In this document: positions 9,601 to 18,435 of the stretch, in pieces
Position numbering within the stretch: the stretch's first letter is position 1
Layout: every line of letters begins with the position of its first letter
Assembly (NCBI RefSeq): GCF_016641735.1
Contig: NZ_JAEDAO010000001.1
Location: forward strand, 2,046,001-2,110,000
DNA from: Ramlibacter algicola
Lineage (GTDB): Bacteria; Pseudomonadota; Gammaproteobacteria; Burkholderiales; Burkholderiaceae_C
Direction of reading: 5' to 3'
Length of the DNA stretch: 64,000 nt
Made by a program: the position numbers and the translations under genes
Notes under the pieces: model-generated
Seen by the model: only the letters and a program-made list of their open reading frames with translations
Databases searched by the model: none
What the model was told of the DNA's origin: nothing

Positions 9601-10158
9601 GTTCGCACCAAGATCGAGGACCTGATCGACAGCCGCGAGCCGCAGCTACTGGCCGGCATCGTCAGCGACCTGCGCGTGATCAACGGGCAGCGCGGCAAGC
9701 TGGCGCTGTTCAAGCTGGACGACAAGTCGGCGGTGATCGAGGGCACGGCGGACGAGGCGGTGCTGAACGCCAACCGCAACCTGCTCAAGGACGACGAACT
9801 GGTGATCGTGCAGGCCAAGCTGCAGCCGGACCGCTTCACCGGCGGCTTCCGCATCTCCGTGCAGCAGGTGTGGGACCTGGCGACGGCGCGCTGCCGCTTC
9901 GGCAAGTTCCTGCGCGTCGCCGTGAACGGCCGTGCGCCCGACGTGCAGCGCCTGGTGCGCGAATTCCCCGCCCGCCGCGAACAGACCGAACACGGCGACG
10001 TCGTCCGCGGCCTGCCGATCCGGCTGGCACTCAAGCGCGACACCGCGACGGCGGAGTTGCAGCTGGGAGATGACGCCCGCTTCTTCCCGACCGATGCGGC
10101 GTTGGCGTCATGGATGGCGCAGGCCGATGGTGGGCAGGCGTCGATCGTCTACGAATGA
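6700..10158 (+). CDS. dnaE: DNA polymerase III subunit alpha
   Basis: The 1152-residue protein is the replicative polymerase catalytic subunit (E. coli DnaE has 1160 residues). It begins with the PHP domain (FVHLRLHTEFSIVDG). The C-family polymerase core follows, with catalytic aspartates in PDFDIDF (about residues 398-402) and VKFDFLGL (about 555). PVGPGRGSGAGSL lies near residue 360, a helix-hairpin-helix region follows, and an OB-fold is near residues 980-1060. It is complete, with no frameshift. TAGAAT, a possible -10 element, lies just before the ATG, so the leader is very short. Its 3' end is followed by a composite hairpin repeat that may end transcription. Confidence 0.98.
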   Translation: MFVHLRLHTEFSIVDGTNRIDDVVEAAAKDGQPALAITDLNNLFGAIKFYKAARGAGVKPLVGAELLLQGLGTDVAALSRVLVLVQNRAGYLNLCELLARAWTQNVVRAQAVCKLEWLRELGEGLILLSGAQAGPVGQALLQGDTARASQVALELASVFPHRFYLELQRAGRADDEQHVAAAVQLAANLKLPVVATHPVQFTGPDDYEAHEARVCISEGEILGNPRRVRKFTREQWFKPAADMAALFADVPSAVANTLEVAKRCNLVLELGKPRLPDFPTPNGMPIEEYFRHASHEGLQERLLQLYPDPAAREKETPRYVQRLEFEIGTILKMGFPGYFLIVGDFINWAKNHGCPVGPGRGSGAGSLVAYALKITDLDPLQYNLLFERFLNPERVSMPDFDIDFCQANRDRVIEYVKDKYGRDAVSQIATFGTMAARAAIRDVGRVLDMSYTFCDGISKLIPNKPGTHVTIADAIGQEPILAERLDREDEVKTLLHFAQKLEGMTRNVGMHAGGVLIAPGKLTDFTPLYQQPGSDSAVSQYDKDDVEAAGLVKFDFLGLATLTILEIAKEFIQARHKGQENFAFEAIPLTDAATYKLFADGKTEAVFQFESRGMQGMLRDARPTRLEDLIALNALYRPGPMDLIPSFVARKHGREEVEYPHPLVADMLSETYGIMVYQEQVMQTAQILGGYTLGGADLLRRAMGKKKAEEMAKHREIFREGAAKNGISTGKADEIFDLMEKFAGYGFNKSHAAAYSLLAYHTGWLKVHYTAEFFCANMTVEMDNTDKLKVLFEDAIKNFGLTFEPPDVNRGNYRFEPVTDKVIRYGLGAVKGTGQAAIEAIVRAREEGGAFCSLYDFCVRVDRTRINKRTVEALIKAGAFDSLQLNRASLVASIDRAFDFANAQEANAHQGGLFDMGDSHAASTQEPPLVEAMPWGVKERLTYEKTAVGFYLSGHLFDEVALEVRRFVRTKIEDLIDSREPQLLAGIVSDLRVINGQRGKLALFKLDDKSAVIEGTADEAVLNANRNLLKDDELVIVQAKLQPDRFTGGFRISVQQVWDLATARCRFGKFLRVAVNGRAPDVQRLVREFPARREQTEHGDVVRGLPIRLALKRDTATAELQLGDDARFFPTDAALASWMAQADGGQASIVYE

Positions 10159-10166
10159 GGCTCGGC

Positions 10167-10252
10167 GCAGGGCTGGCGCCCTGCAGTTGTCATTGCGGGC
10201 TTGACCCGCAATCCATGCTCGATCAGGCATGGATTCCGGCGTTCGCCGGAAT
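10167..10252. repeat. Composite hairpin repeat (REP-like), copy 2
   Basis: Four inverted repeats lie in the convergent gap between dnaE and tolA. They are GCAGGGC (10167-10173) with GCCCTGC (10178-10184), ATTGCGGG (10192-10199) with CCCGCAAT (10205-10212), CCATGC (10213-10218) with GCATGG (10227-10232), and ATTCCGGCG (10233-10241) with CGCCGGAAT (10244-10252). The order of the last elements (CCAT stem, then an ATTCC hairpin ending GGAATGAC) matches copy 1 at 5826-5908, although the inner bases differ. That is what compensatory change in a structured repeat would give. Confidence 0.75.
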
Positions 10253-10318
10253 GACAAGATTCGGGATGTTCCCTCTGCGTTGAAAAACGCCAGGCTGCGC
10301 CAGCGGCCGCACCAGGAC

Positions 10319-11185
10319 TCAGAGGTCCTTCGGCCGGAACACCAGGATCATGGACGTCGGCACGCGGCCGTCGACGTCGCGGGGGAACTGCTCCGTGCGG
10401 TCGATCGCGCGCAGGACGGCGTCGTCCCAGCTCTTCACGCCGCTGGGCTTGGCGAGTCGGCGGCCGACGATGGTGCCGTCGGGGGACAGCCGCACTTCGA
10501 CTTCGGCGCTCGGATTGCCCGGCACGTCGTCGGTGAAGACGATGTTCGGCTTCACGCGCGCGCGCACGCGGCCGGCGTAGCTGCTGGAAGGGCCGGACGA
10601 CTGCGCGGCGGTGCCGGTGGAGGAGGGCGAGCCGGTGCCGTTGGCGAGGCCCTGGATGCGCTTGAGGTTCTCCTCGCGCAGCTTGGCGAGGCGCTGCTCT
10701 TCCTGCTTCTCCTTGCGCGCCTTCGCCTGCTCGGCTTCCTTGCGGGCCTTGGCCTGCTCGGCTTCCTTCTTCGCGAGTTCCTGCTTCTTCAGCTCGTCCT
10801 GCCGCTTGCGCTCGGCGGCCTGGCGCTGGCGCTCCCGTTCGCGCTCTTCTTCCTCGCGCTGCGCCTGCAGGCGCTGCTGGCGTTCGCGCTCCGCCACGAT
10901 GTCGGCTTCCGACTTCTGCGGCGGGGCCGGGGGCTGCTGCACCACCGGGGGCGGCGGGGCGGGGGGCGCGACCGGGACCTCGACGGCCTTCGGCGCGGCC
11001 TGCTGCACGGTGGGGGACCACAACTCGGCTTCCACCCCGATGCTGTCGTCGTCGCGCTTCCAGTGCAGGCCGACGCTCAGCGCCAGCACCAGCAGCACGT
11101 GCGCGACCAGCGCGATGGCCAGCGCGCGCAGCACGCCGCCTTCGGGCGGGGGCAGGAACTCCGGACGTTCGGCGAGGGCGGGCAT
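10319..11185 (-). CDS. tolA: Cell envelope integrity protein TolA
   Basis: The 288-residue protein has one N-terminal membrane helix (about residues 22-42). A proline-rich stretch is followed by a long Lys/Glu/Arg/Gln/Ala-rich helical region (about residues 85-175). The C-terminal TolA/TonB-like domain reads GTIVGRRLAKPSGVKSWDDA. TolA links the TolQR proton motor in the inner membrane to TolB-Pal at the outer membrane. It is shorter than E. coli TolA (421 residues) because the helical domain is compact. The gene is last in a coupled set after tolQ and tolR, with 13 bp separating it from tolR. tolB and pal are not in the window. Confidence 0.93.
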   Translation of the reverse strand: MPALAERPEFLPPPEGGVLRALAIALVAHVLLVLALSVGLHWKRDDDSIGVEAELWSPTVQQAAPKAVEVPVAPPAPPPPVVQQPPAPPQKSEADIVAERERQQRLQAQREEEERERERQRQAAERKRQDELKKQELAKKEAEQAKARKEAEQAKARKEKQEEQRLAKLREENLKRIQGLANGTGSPSSTGTAAQSSGPSSSYAGRVRARVKPNIVFTDDVPGNPSAEVEVRLSPDGTIVGRRLAKPSGVKSWDDAVLRAIDRTEQFPRDVDGRVPTSMILVFRPKDL

Positions 11186-11198
11186 GCGCTCCTTCGTC

Positions 11199-11624
<426 letters not shown>

Positions 11625-11625
11625 G

Positions 11626-12372
11626 TCAGAACCTCGAGACCCCGGCGGCCGGGGTGGCGCCGGTGTTCGCGGCGGGGGCGCCGCCGCTGCCGGAACCGCT
11701 GCTGCTGATGTTGCGCTGGAGGATGTTGGAGAACTCCTCGATGAAGGTCTCCAGGCGGATGGCGACGCGGTCGATGTCGCGCGCGAACCGGTTGTAGGCG
11801 ACCACCGCGGGGATGGCCGCGAACAGGCCGATGGCGGTGGCCACCAGCGCCTCGGCGATGCCGGGGGCCACGGTGGACAGCGTCACCTGCTGCAGGCTGC
11901 CCAGCCCGGTGAAGGCATGCATGATCCCCCACACGGTGCCGAACAGGCCCACGTAGGGCGAGACGGAACCGACGGAGGCGAGGAACGACAGGTGCGATTC
12001 GACGGCGTCCACCTCGCGCTGGTAGCTGGCGCGCATGGCGCGGCGGGCGCCGTCCATGAGGGTGCCCGCGTCGGTGATGCGGCGTTCGCGCAGCTTCTGG
12101 TATTCGCGCATGCCGCTGGCGAAGATGCGTTCCATCGGCCCCGACACCTTGGCGTTGGCCGCGGCGGCTGCGAATAGCTCGTTCAGGCTGGTGCCGGACC
12201 AGAAGTCGCGCTCGAACGATTCGTTCTTGTTCTTCACGCGCCGCAGCGCGAACAGCTTGCCGAAGATGGCGGCCCAGCTGGCGATGGACACGGCCACCAG
12301 CAGCAGCATCACGGCTTGCACCACCCAGCTGGCGCCCAGCACGAGTTGCAGGATCGACAGGTCGGTGTTCAT
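11626..12372 (-). CDS. tolQ: Tol-Pal system motor subunit TolQ
   Basis: The 248-residue protein has the three membrane helices of TolQ/ExbB: about residues 10-35, 135-160 and 170-195. The conserved VGLFGTVWGIMHAF and ATAIGLFAAIPAVVAYN segments lie in helices 2 and 3. It forms the proton channel scaffold with TolR. It is a little longer than E. coli TolQ (230 residues), because of a Ser/Gly/Ala-rich C-terminal tail. The ATG at 12372 overlaps the ybgC stop by 4 bp, the usual ybgC-tolQ order. Confidence 0.95.
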   Translation of the reverse strand: MNTDLSILQLVLGASWVVQAVMLLLVAVSIASWAAIFGKLFALRRVKNKNESFERDFWSGTSLNELFAAAAANAKVSGPMERIFASGMREYQKLRERRITDAGTLMDGARRAMRASYQREVDAVESHLSFLASVGSVSPYVGLFGTVWGIMHAFTGLGSLQQVTLSTVAPGIAEALVATAIGLFAAIPAVVAYNRFARDIDRVAIRLETFIEEFSNILQRNISSSGSGSGGAPAANTGATPAAGVSRF

Positions 12373-12770
12373 CGCTTGAGTTGCTCCAGGATCATGGCGG
12401 GAATTCTGGCAGGTCGCAGCGTGGCGGCGTCCACCCAGCCGATGCGGATCGTGCCTTCGGCCAGCAGGGTGCCGGCGGGCTGCAGCAGCGCCTGCTGCGA
12501 GATGGTGAACGTGGCGCGGCCCGTCTCTTCGAGTTGCGCGGTCACGGAAAGTTCGTCGTCGAGACGCGCGGGCTGCAGGTAGCGCACCGAGGTCTCGGCC
12601 ACCACGAACATGCCGCCGGTGCGCTCGCGCAGCTCGGACTGGTGCACGCCCAGCGATCGCAGCCACTCCGTCCGGGCGCGTTCGAAGAACTTCAGGTAGT
12701 TCGCGTAGAACACGATGCCGCCGGCATCGGTGTCTTCCCAGTACACCCGGACGGGGAACGCGAAGGGCAT
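12369..12770 (-). CDS. ybgC: Tol-Pal-associated acyl-CoA thioesterase YbgC
   Basis: The 133-residue hot-dog-fold protein has the 4-hydroxybenzoyl-CoA thioesterase signature YWEDTDAGGIVFYANYLKFF, with the catalytic aspartate in EDTD. YbgC hydrolyses acyl-CoA or acyl-ACP thioesters in the cytoplasm and is regularly the first gene of the tol cluster. Its ATG shares TGATG with the stop of the aminotransferase gene upstream, and its stop overlaps tolQ. This position links the upstream riboflavin/nusB genes to the tol genes. Confidence 0.94.
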   Translation of the reverse strand: MPFAFPVRVYWEDTDAGGIVFYANYLKFFERARTEWLRSLGVHQSELRERTGGMFVVAETSVRYLQPARLDDELSVTAQLEETGRATFTISQQALLQPAGTLLAEGTIRIGWVDAATLRPARIPAMILEQLKR

Positions 12771-13954
12771 CAGGGCGCCATCTCCCGCAGGCGGTCGACC
12801 GCCTCGCGCAGGTGGTCCATGCTGCTCGCGGTGGAGAAGCGGATGAAGCGCGAGGTGCCGGCGTGGCCGAAGTCGCGCCCCGGCGTGACGGCGACGTGCG
12901 CGCGCTTCATCACCTCGAACGCGAAGTCCCAGCTGCCGGCGATGCCCAGCTTGTCGCACCAGGCGGAGCAATCGGCCCAGGCGTAGAACGCGCCGTCGGG
13001 GCGCACCGGCACCGTGAGGTCGATCGCGTCGAGCGCCGGGATGAAGAAGTCGCGGCGCGCCTTGAACTCGGCGCGGCGGCGCTCGTACTCCGCGATGCTG
13101 TCCGGCTCGAAGCAGGCGAGGGCGGCATGCTGCGACACCGTGCTGGCGCAGATGAACAGGTTCTGCGCCAGGCGTTCGACGACCGGCACCAGCACTTCGG
13201 GCACGACCATCCAGCCCAGGCGCCAGCCGGTCATGTTGAAGTACTTGGAGAAGCTGTTGATGCTGATGACGTCGTCGCCGAGCGCCAGCGCCGAGTGGCC
13301 GAAGCGCTCCTCGTACGACAGGCCCAGGTAGATCTCGTCGACGATCGCCAGGCCGCCGCGCGAGCGCACGACGTCGACGATGCGCCGCAGTTCGTCCGGC
13401 TCGATGGACGTCCCGGTGGGGTTGGACGGCGACGCGAGCAGCACGCCGCGCGTCTTCGGTCCCCAGTTCGCCTGCACCTTGTCCGCGGAGAGCTGGAAAC
13501 GCTCGGCGGCGGTCGTGGGCACGAGCACCGCATTGCCTTCGGCGGCGCTGACGAAATGCCGGTTGCACGGGTAGCTGGGGTCCGGCATCAGGATCTCGTC
13601 GCCCGCTTCCACCAGCGCGAGGCACGCCAGCTGCAGCGCGGCCGAGGCACCGGCAGTGACGACGATGCGCCGCGCGGGCACGTCCAGGCCGAAGCGCTGG
13701 CGGTACCAGCCGCTGATGCGCTCGCGCAGCGCGTGCAGCCCGGTCGCGTCCGTGTACTGCGTGCGGCCGGCGCGCATCGCGCGTTCGGCGGCTTCCTGCA
13801 CCAGCGGCGGGGCGGTGAAGTCCGGCTCGCCGATGTTGAGGAACAGCATCGGCCGGTCGGTGGCCGCGACTTCGCGCGCCAGCTGCGAGGCCGCCTTGGC
13901 GACCTCCATCACGTAGAACGGCTCGATCCGCTCGGCGCGGCGGGCGATGCGCAT
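12770..13954 (-). CDS. Pyridoxal phosphate-dependent aminotransferase, class I/II
   Basis: The 394-residue protein has the fold type I layout. NIGEPDFTAPPLV lies near residue 40, the cofactor-stacking region follows, then SPSNPTGT near residue 175, an aspartate in AIVDEIYLGLSY, and the Schiff-base lysine in SINSFSKYFNMTGWRLGW near residue 245. The C-terminal arginine that binds the substrate carboxylate lies in TSRFIRFS. The amino donor cannot be assigned. It is translationally coupled to nusB (TGATG) and to ybgC (TGATG). An aminotransferase at this place after nusB is usual in related bacteria, but its link to riboflavin or tol functions is unclear. Confidence 0.9.
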   Translation of the reverse strand: MRIARRAERIEPFYVMEVAKAASQLAREVAATDRPMLFLNIGEPDFTAPPLVQEAAERAMRAGRTQYTDATGLHALRERISGWYRQRFGLDVPARRIVVTAGASAALQLACLALVEAGDEILMPDPSYPCNRHFVSAAEGNAVLVPTTAAERFQLSADKVQANWGPKTRGVLLASPSNPTGTSIEPDELRRIVDVVRSRGGLAIVDEIYLGLSYEERFGHSALALGDDVISINSFSKYFNMTGWRLGWMVVPEVLVPVVERLAQNLFICASTVSQHAALACFEPDSIAEYERRRAEFKARRDFFIPALDAIDLTVPVRPDGAFYAWADCSAWCDKLGIAGSWDFAFEVMKRAHVAVTPGRDFGHAGTSRFIRFSTASSMDHLREAVDRLREMAP

Positions 13955-14472
13955 CAGCTGCGGGCCTTCCCGGCCGCGCGGTCGGCTTCGACTTCCGTCG
14001 CGCGCAGCTTCGGCGCCAGGCCATTGAGCACCGCGTTGACGTACTTGTGGCCGTCGGTGCCGCCGAACTCCTTGGCGAGTTCGATGCACTCGTTGATCAC
14101 GACGCGCCACGGGACGTCGGCCGCGTGCTGGAACTCCCAGGCGCCGATCCACATCACCGCATGCTCGACCGGAGAGATCTCCTGCAGCTTGCGATCGAGC
14201 AGCGGGGCGACGAGCGCGTCGAGGGCGGCGGCGTCCTCGATGCAGCCGTGCAGCAGTGCGTCGTAGTGCGCCGAGTCGGCCTTGTGGAAGCCGGCCAGGC
14301 CGCGGGTGAACTGGTCCACCGAGCCGGCGTCGTTGCCGCCGACGAGGAACTGGTACAGCGCCTGCAGCGCGAATTCTCGCGCGCGGCTACGGGCCGACTT
14401 CGCGGAGGCCTTGCGCGCACCGCTGGCAGTGCGACCCGGCTGGCGGGGGAGATCGTCGGGAGCGTCGCTCAT
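13954..14472 (-). CDS. nusB: Transcription antitermination factor NusB
   Basis: The 172-residue all-helical protein has the NusB signature [18 protein letters not shown] near residue 30 and [18 protein letters not shown] near residue 115. NusB with NusE (S10) binds boxA RNA during rRNA antitermination. An N-terminal extension of about 25 Ser/Ala/Arg-rich residues precedes the conserved core. The ATG overlaps the ribH stop (ATGA), the ribH-nusB order common in proteobacteria, and the stop overlaps the aminotransferase start. Confidence 0.95.
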   Translation of the reverse strand: MSDAPDDLPRQPGRTASGARKASAKSARSRAREFALQALYQFLVGGNDAGSVDQFTRGLAGFHKADSAHYDALLHGCIEDAAALDALVAPLLDRKLQEISPVEHAVMWIGAWEFQHAADVPWRVVINECIELAKEFGGTDGHKYVNAVLNGLAPKLRATEVEADRAAGKARS

Positions 14473-14933
14473 GCGATCTCGTCCAGCAGGTTGGCCATCT
14501 CGACGATGACGCGCGCGGCGTCCACACCCTTTTCGACCTGGCGGGCCACGGCCTGCTCCAGGTTCTCGGTCGTGAGGATCACGTTGGCGATGGGCAGCTG
14601 GTGGTCCAGCGACACGCGCGTGACGCCGGCGGCCGACTCGTTGGCCACCAGCTCGAAGTGGTAGGTCTCGCCGCGGATCACGCAGCCCAGGGCGACCAGG
14701 CCGTCGTAGCGGTTCTTCTCGGCCAGCGCCTGCAGCGCAACCGGCACTTCCAGCGCGCCGGGCACCAGCACATGCGTAACGTCGTCGGACTCGACACCCA
14801 GGCGCGCCAGTTCCTCCTTGCAGGCCTGCGCGAGCGCGTTGGTCACGGGTTCGTTCCAGCGGGCCTGGACGATGCCGATGCACAGCCCCTTGCCGTGCAG
14901 GCGGTCGGCCTTGCCTTTGTCTGCCCCAAACAT
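14469..14933 (-). CDS. ribH: 6,7-dimethyl-8-ribityllumazine synthase
   Basis: The 154-residue protein condenses 5-amino-6-ribitylamino-uracil with 3,4-dihydroxy-2-butanone 4-phosphate, the penultimate step of riboflavin synthesis. The substrate-binding motif [17 protein letters not shown] and the catalytic histidine in [13 protein letters not shown] are present. Length matches the family (about 155). It lies 13 bp after ribBA and overlaps nusB by 4 bp. Confidence 0.96.
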   Translation of the reverse strand: MFGADKGKADRLHGKGLCIGIVQARWNEPVTNALAQACKEELARLGVESDDVTHVLVPGALEVPVALQALAEKNRYDGLVALGCVIRGETYHFELVANESAAGVTRVSLDHQLPIANVILTTENLEQAVARQVEKGVDAARVIVEMANLLDEIA

Positions 14934-14946
14934 GCGGTTCCTTGTT

Positions 14947-16077
14947 CTAGTGGGTGGGAGGCGCGAGGTGCCCCGTGATCTCGAGGCCGTAGCCCGCCAT
15001 GCTGGGCAGCCGGCGCGGCGTCCCCATCAGCGTCATGCGGTGCACGCCGCAGGCGCGCAGGATCTGCGCGCCGATGCCGTAGGTGCGCAGGTCCATGCGG
15101 CCGCGCTCGGGTGCCTGCGCGGCGCGCGCGGTGCCTTCGAACTGCGCCTGCAGCTGGTCCGCCGACTCGCCGCAATTGAGCAGCACGACGACGCCGCGCC
15201 CCTCGGCCGCGACGTGCCGCAGGCTGGCGTCCAGGCTCCACGAGTGCATCGAGCGGTTGGTCTCCAGCGCGTCGAGCACCGATAGCGGTTCGTGCACGCG
15301 CACCGGCACGGCGTCGTCCGCCCCCCAGCTGCCGAGCACCAGCGCGAGGTGGAGCCCCTGGCTGGGGCCGTCGCGCCACGCATGTGCCGTGAACGGGCCG
15401 TAGGCGGTGCGCAGCTCGCGCGTGCCGACCTGGCGCACCAGCGACTCGTTGCGGCTGCGGTATTCGATCAGGTCGGCGATGGTGCCGATCTTCACGCCGT
15501 GCTCGGCGGCGAACAGCTGCAGGTCGGGCAGCCGCGCCATCGTGCCGTCGTCCTTCATCACCTCGCAGATCACGGCGGCGGGCGTCAGGCCCGCCATGCC
15601 GGCGAGGTCGCAGCCCGCTTCGGTGTGGCCGGCGCGCATGAGCACGCCGCCGTCCACCGCCTGCAGCGGGAAGATGTGGCCGGGCTGCACCAGGTCGTCG
15701 GCCTTCGCGTCCTTCGCCACCGCGGCCTGCACTGTGCGGGCACGGTCGGCGGCGGAGATGCCGGTGGTGACGCCTTGCGCCGCTTCGATGGAGACGGTGA
15801 AGGCCGTGCCCATCTTCGTGCCGTTGCGCGCCACCATCGGCGGCAGGCGCAGGCGTTCGCAGCGCTCGCGCGTCAGCGTCAGGCAGACCAGGCCGCGGCC
15901 GAAGCGGGCCATGAAGTTGATGGCTTCGGGCGTGACGTGGTCGGCGGCCAGGACGAGGTCGCCCTCGTTCTCGCGGTCTTCCTCGTCGACCAGGATCACC
16001 ATGCGGCCGGCCTTCAGCTCGGCGACGATGTCCTCGACCGGCGAGATCGCGGCCAGGGGGCGGATGGGGGCGTTCAT
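14947..16077 (-). CDS. ribBA: 3,4-dihydroxy-2-butanone 4-phosphate synthase with a degenerate GTP cyclohydrolase II-like domain
   Basis: The 376-residue protein has an intact N-terminal RibB domain (residues 1 to about 205) with the [11 protein letters not shown] metal/substrate motif and [11 protein letters not shown]. The second half aligns with GTP cyclohydrolase II (it keeps [18 protein letters not shown]). However, the region where the three zinc cysteines should be reads [20 protein letters not shown] and has none. The C-terminal half is therefore unlikely to open the GTP ring. A proteobacterial RibBA variant with a non-functional C-terminal domain has been described under the name RibBX, and this looks like that type. 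A separate ribA would be needed elsewhere in the genome. The ATG overlaps the ribE stop by 4 bp. Confidence 0.92.
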   Translation of the reverse strand: MNAPIRPLAAISPVEDIVAELKAGRMVILVDEEDRENEGDLVLAADHVTPEAINFMARFGRGLVCLTLTRERCERLRLPPMVARNGTKMGTAFTVSIEAAQGVTTGISAADRARTVQAAVAKDAKADDLVQPGHIFPLQAVDGGVLMRAGHTEAGCDLAGMAGLTPAAVICEVMKDDGTMARLPDLQLFAAEHGVKIGTIADLIEYRSRNESLVRQVGTRELRTAYGPFTAHAWRDGPSQGLHLALVLGSWGADDAVPVRVHEPLSVLDALETNRSMHSWSLDASLRHVAAEGRGVVVLLNCGESADQLQAQFEGTARAAQAPERGRMDLRTYGIGAQILRACGVHRMTLMGTPRRLPSMAGYGLEITGHLAPPTH

Positions 16078-16706
16078 GCGATTTCCTTGGCGCCGGCACC
16101 CAGCATGCGTTCGACGTAGCGGGCGATCAGGTCGATTTCGAGGTTCACGCGCGAGCCCTCGCGCAGCACGCGCAGCGCGGTGTTCTCGATCGTGTGCGGG
16201 ATCAGGTTGATCGACAGCTCGCAGCCGTCACCGGCGTCGCGCACGCTGTTGACCGTGAGGCTCACGCCGTTGACGGTGACCGAGCCCTTGTAGGCCAGGT
16301 ACTTGGCCAGCGACGCGGGGGCGAGGATGCGGAGTTCGTGGCTTTCGCCCACCGGCGCGAACTTCGTCACCGTGCCGAGGCCGTCGACGTGGCCGGAGAC
16401 GATGTGCCCGCCCAGCCGGTCGTGCGCACGCAGCGCCTTCTCGAGGTTGACGGGGCCGGGGTCGGCCAGGCCGCTGGTCTTGTCCAGCGATTCCGCGGAG
16501 ACGTCCACGGTGAAGGCCTTGCGGCTGGCGTCGAGGGTGGTGACGGTCATGCAGGCGCCGTTGAGGGCGATGCTGTCGCCCAGGCCGACGTCGTCCAGGT
16601 AGCCGGCCGGTGCCTCGACGGTGATGCGCTTGCCATGCTGGCTGCTGGCGCCGAGGTCGTGGACGGCGGCGATGCGCCCCACCCCGGTGATGATTCCGGT
16701 GAACAT
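16074..16706 (-). CDS. ribE: Riboflavin synthase alpha subunit
   Basis: The 210-residue protein starts [12 protein letters not shown] and consists of two lumazine-binding repeats. The first contains [12 protein letters not shown] and the second begins near residue 97 with [15 protein letters not shown]. It dismutates two lumazines to riboflavin. A longer frame back to 16739 is rejected because the MFTGI N-terminus is invariant in the family. It lies 45 bp downstream of ribD and overlaps ribBA by ATGA. There is no space for an FMN riboswitch in that gap. Confidence 0.96.
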   Translation of the reverse strand: MFTGIITGVGRIAAVHDLGASSQHGKRITVEAPAGYLDDVGLGDSIALNGACMTVTTLDASRKAFTVDVSAESLDKTSGLADPGPVNLEKALRAHDRLGGHIVSGHVDGLGTVTKFAPVGESHELRILAPASLAKYLAYKGSVTVNGVSLTVNSVRDAGDGCELSINLIPHTIENTALRVLREGSRVNLEIDLIARYVERMLGAGAKEIA

Positions 16707-16751
16707 CCCCGCATTTTCGCAGGGAACGGGCAGCCCCATCCGGGGGAACCC

Positions 16752-17858
16752 TTAGCCGCGGTCCGCAGGGGTCGCCCTCGCGACGATGCGCAGGTCGGGA
16801 CCGATGCGCTCGATCGCCCCGAAATCCAGCGCTGGCGCGGCCTCCAGGCCCGGCAGCGGGCCGAAGGCGGCGATGCCCTGGCCCTGTCCGAGGAGCTTCG
16901 GGGCGAGGTAGACCAGCCATTCGTCGACCAGGCCCTCGCGGACCAGCGAGCCATTCAGCTTGAAGCCGGCCTCGACGTGCAGCTCATTGACTTCGCGCCT
17001 TCCGAGGTCGGCCAGCATCGCAGCCAGGTCCACCTTGCCACCCGCGTTCGGGAGGGCGATCACCTCGGCGCCCAGGGCTTCGAGTTCGGCTCGGCGTGGC
17101 GAGTCCGGCACCGCGCAGTAGATGCGGACGCGGCGCTGCGCGGCGGAGAAGAGGCGGGCGGTGGAGGGCACCTCCAGGCGGCTGTCGACCAGCACGAGAT
17201 CGGGCTGGCGCGCCGCCGGGACCAGGCGCACGTCCAGGCGCGGGTCGTCCTGCAGCACGGTGCCGATGCCCGTCAGCACCGCGGTCGCGCGGGCGCGCCA
17301 TGCGTGCCCGTCCCGCCGCGCCGGTTCCGACGTGATCCACTGGCTGCGGCCGTCGTCCAGCGCGGTCTTGCCGTCCAGGCTGGCGGCGATCTTGGCGCGC
17401 ACCCAGGGGCGCCCACGCTGCATGCGGCTGAAGAAGCCCGGGTTCAGGACTTGCGTCTCCGCTTCGCCCGGGCCGACGTCGATCGCGACACCCGCCGCGC
17501 AAAGCCGCGCGAAGCCCTTGCCGGCCACGAGCGGATTCGGATCGGTGCAGCTGGCGACGACACGGCCGATGCCGGCAGCCGCGAGCGCGTCGCAGCAGGG
17601 GCCCGTGCGGCCGTGGTGCGAGCAGGGCTCCAGCGTCACGAACGCGGTGGCGCCGCGCACGTCGTGGCCGGCGGCTGCGGCGTCCTGCAGCGCCGCGATC
17701 TCGGCGTGCGGGCCGCCTGCGTGCTGCGTGTGGCCCTGGCCCAGCACCGCGCCATCCGCGCCGACGATCACGCAGCCGACGCGCGGATTCGGCTCGGACA
17801 GGCCGATGGCGCGCTGCGCGAGATCGAGCGCCTGGCGCATGGGCGTTGGGAGGTCCAT
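16752..17858 (-). CDS. ribD: Bifunctional riboflavin biosynthesis deaminase/reductase
   Basis: The 368-residue protein carries a cytidine-deaminase-like N-terminal domain with the zinc ligands in GGPHAEIAAL and LEPCSHHGRTGPC. A C-terminal reductase domain starts near residue 150 (RPWVRAKIAASLDGKTAL). It converts the pyrimidine product of GTP cyclohydrolase II to 5-amino-6-ribitylamino-uracil phosphate. Length matches E. coli RibD (367). The ATG at 17858 gives MDLPTPMRQAL; an internal ATG at 17840 is possible. It heads the rib run and is divergent from the pilin cluster. No FMN riboswitch is recognisable in the 139-bp divergent gap. Confidence 0.94.
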   Translation of the reverse strand: MDLPTPMRQALDLAQRAIGLSEPNPRVGCVIVGADGAVLGQGHTQHAGGPHAEIAALQDAAAAGHDVRGATAFVTLEPCSHHGRTGPCCDALAAAGIGRVVASCTDPNPLVAGKGFARLCAAGVAIDVGPGEAETQVLNPGFFSRMQRGRPWVRAKIAASLDGKTALDDGRSQWITSEPARRDGHAWRARATAVLTGIGTVLQDDPRLDVRLVPAARQPDLVLVDSRLEVPSTARLFSAAQRRVRIYCAVPDSPRRAELEALGAEVIALPNAGGKVDLAAMLADLGRREVNELHVEAGFKLNGSLVREGLVDEWLVYLAPKLLGQGQGIAAFGPLPGLEAAPALDFGAIERIGPDLRIVARATPADRG

Positions 17859-17997
17859 GGGCCGATTGTCCGCGACCGGTGGACCCGCGCAGCCACTTGG
17901 CGCATCGGGCGCGCCGGTCGTCGGGCTGGGGTCCGTGGCCCGGAAATGCACGCTTATGGTTCAGCCTGCGCGAAAACCGCGTGGAGGAGGAGAGGGC

Positions 17998-18429
17998 ATG
18001 ACCAGGACCAGGACGGCGATGCGGGGCTTCACCCTGATCGAGCTGATGATCACCGTGGCGATCATCGCGATCCTCGCTTCCGTCGCGTACCCGCAGTACA
18101 CGAAGCAGGTGGCCAAGGGTCGCCGCGCGGCCGCGCAGTCCTTCATGTTCAACGTCGCGAACAAGCAGGAGCAGTACATGCTCAACTCGCGCACGTACTT
18201 CGCGGCTGCCACCGGCGCTGCGTCCGAATGGACTGCCGCCGGCATCACGGTGCCCGCTGATGTGTCCACCTTCTACACGGTGACGGTCACGACCACGACC
18301 ACCACCTTCACCATCACCGCCACGCCGATCGGCACGCAACTCGCCAACGACACGGCTTGCGGCACGCTGACCCTGAACAACGCGGGGGCCAAGACCAGTT
18401 CCGGTTCCGCGTCGACCTGCTGGGGCTGA
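17998..18429 (+). CDS. pilE: Type IV pilin-like protein (PilE-type minor pilin)
   Basis: The 143-residue prepilin has a short basic leader ending in glycine, then FTLIELMITVAIIAILASVA, with phenylalanine at mature position 1 and glutamate at 5. PilD-type peptidase would cleave after the glycine. The rest of the molecule contains a Thr-rich strand and two cysteines that could form the pilin D-loop disulfide. GGAGGAGGAGAGG precedes the ATG. It is the first gene of a run with fimT, pilV, pilW, pilX and pilY1. This arrangement marks it as the PilE-like minor pilin of the tip complex rather than the major pilin; that is inferred from context. Confidence 0.9.
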   Translation: MTRTRTAMRGFTLIELMITVAIIAILASVAYPQYTKQVAKGRRAAAQSFMFNVANKQEQYMLNSRTYFAAATGAASEWTAAGITVPADVSTFYTVTVTTTTTTFTITATPIGTQLANDTACGTLTLNNAGAKTSSGSASTCWG

Positions 18430-18435
18430 CCCACG

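Noticed and set aside
17859..17997. Possible FMN riboswitch before ribD
   Set aside because: On the minus strand none of the conserved FMN element blocks is present.
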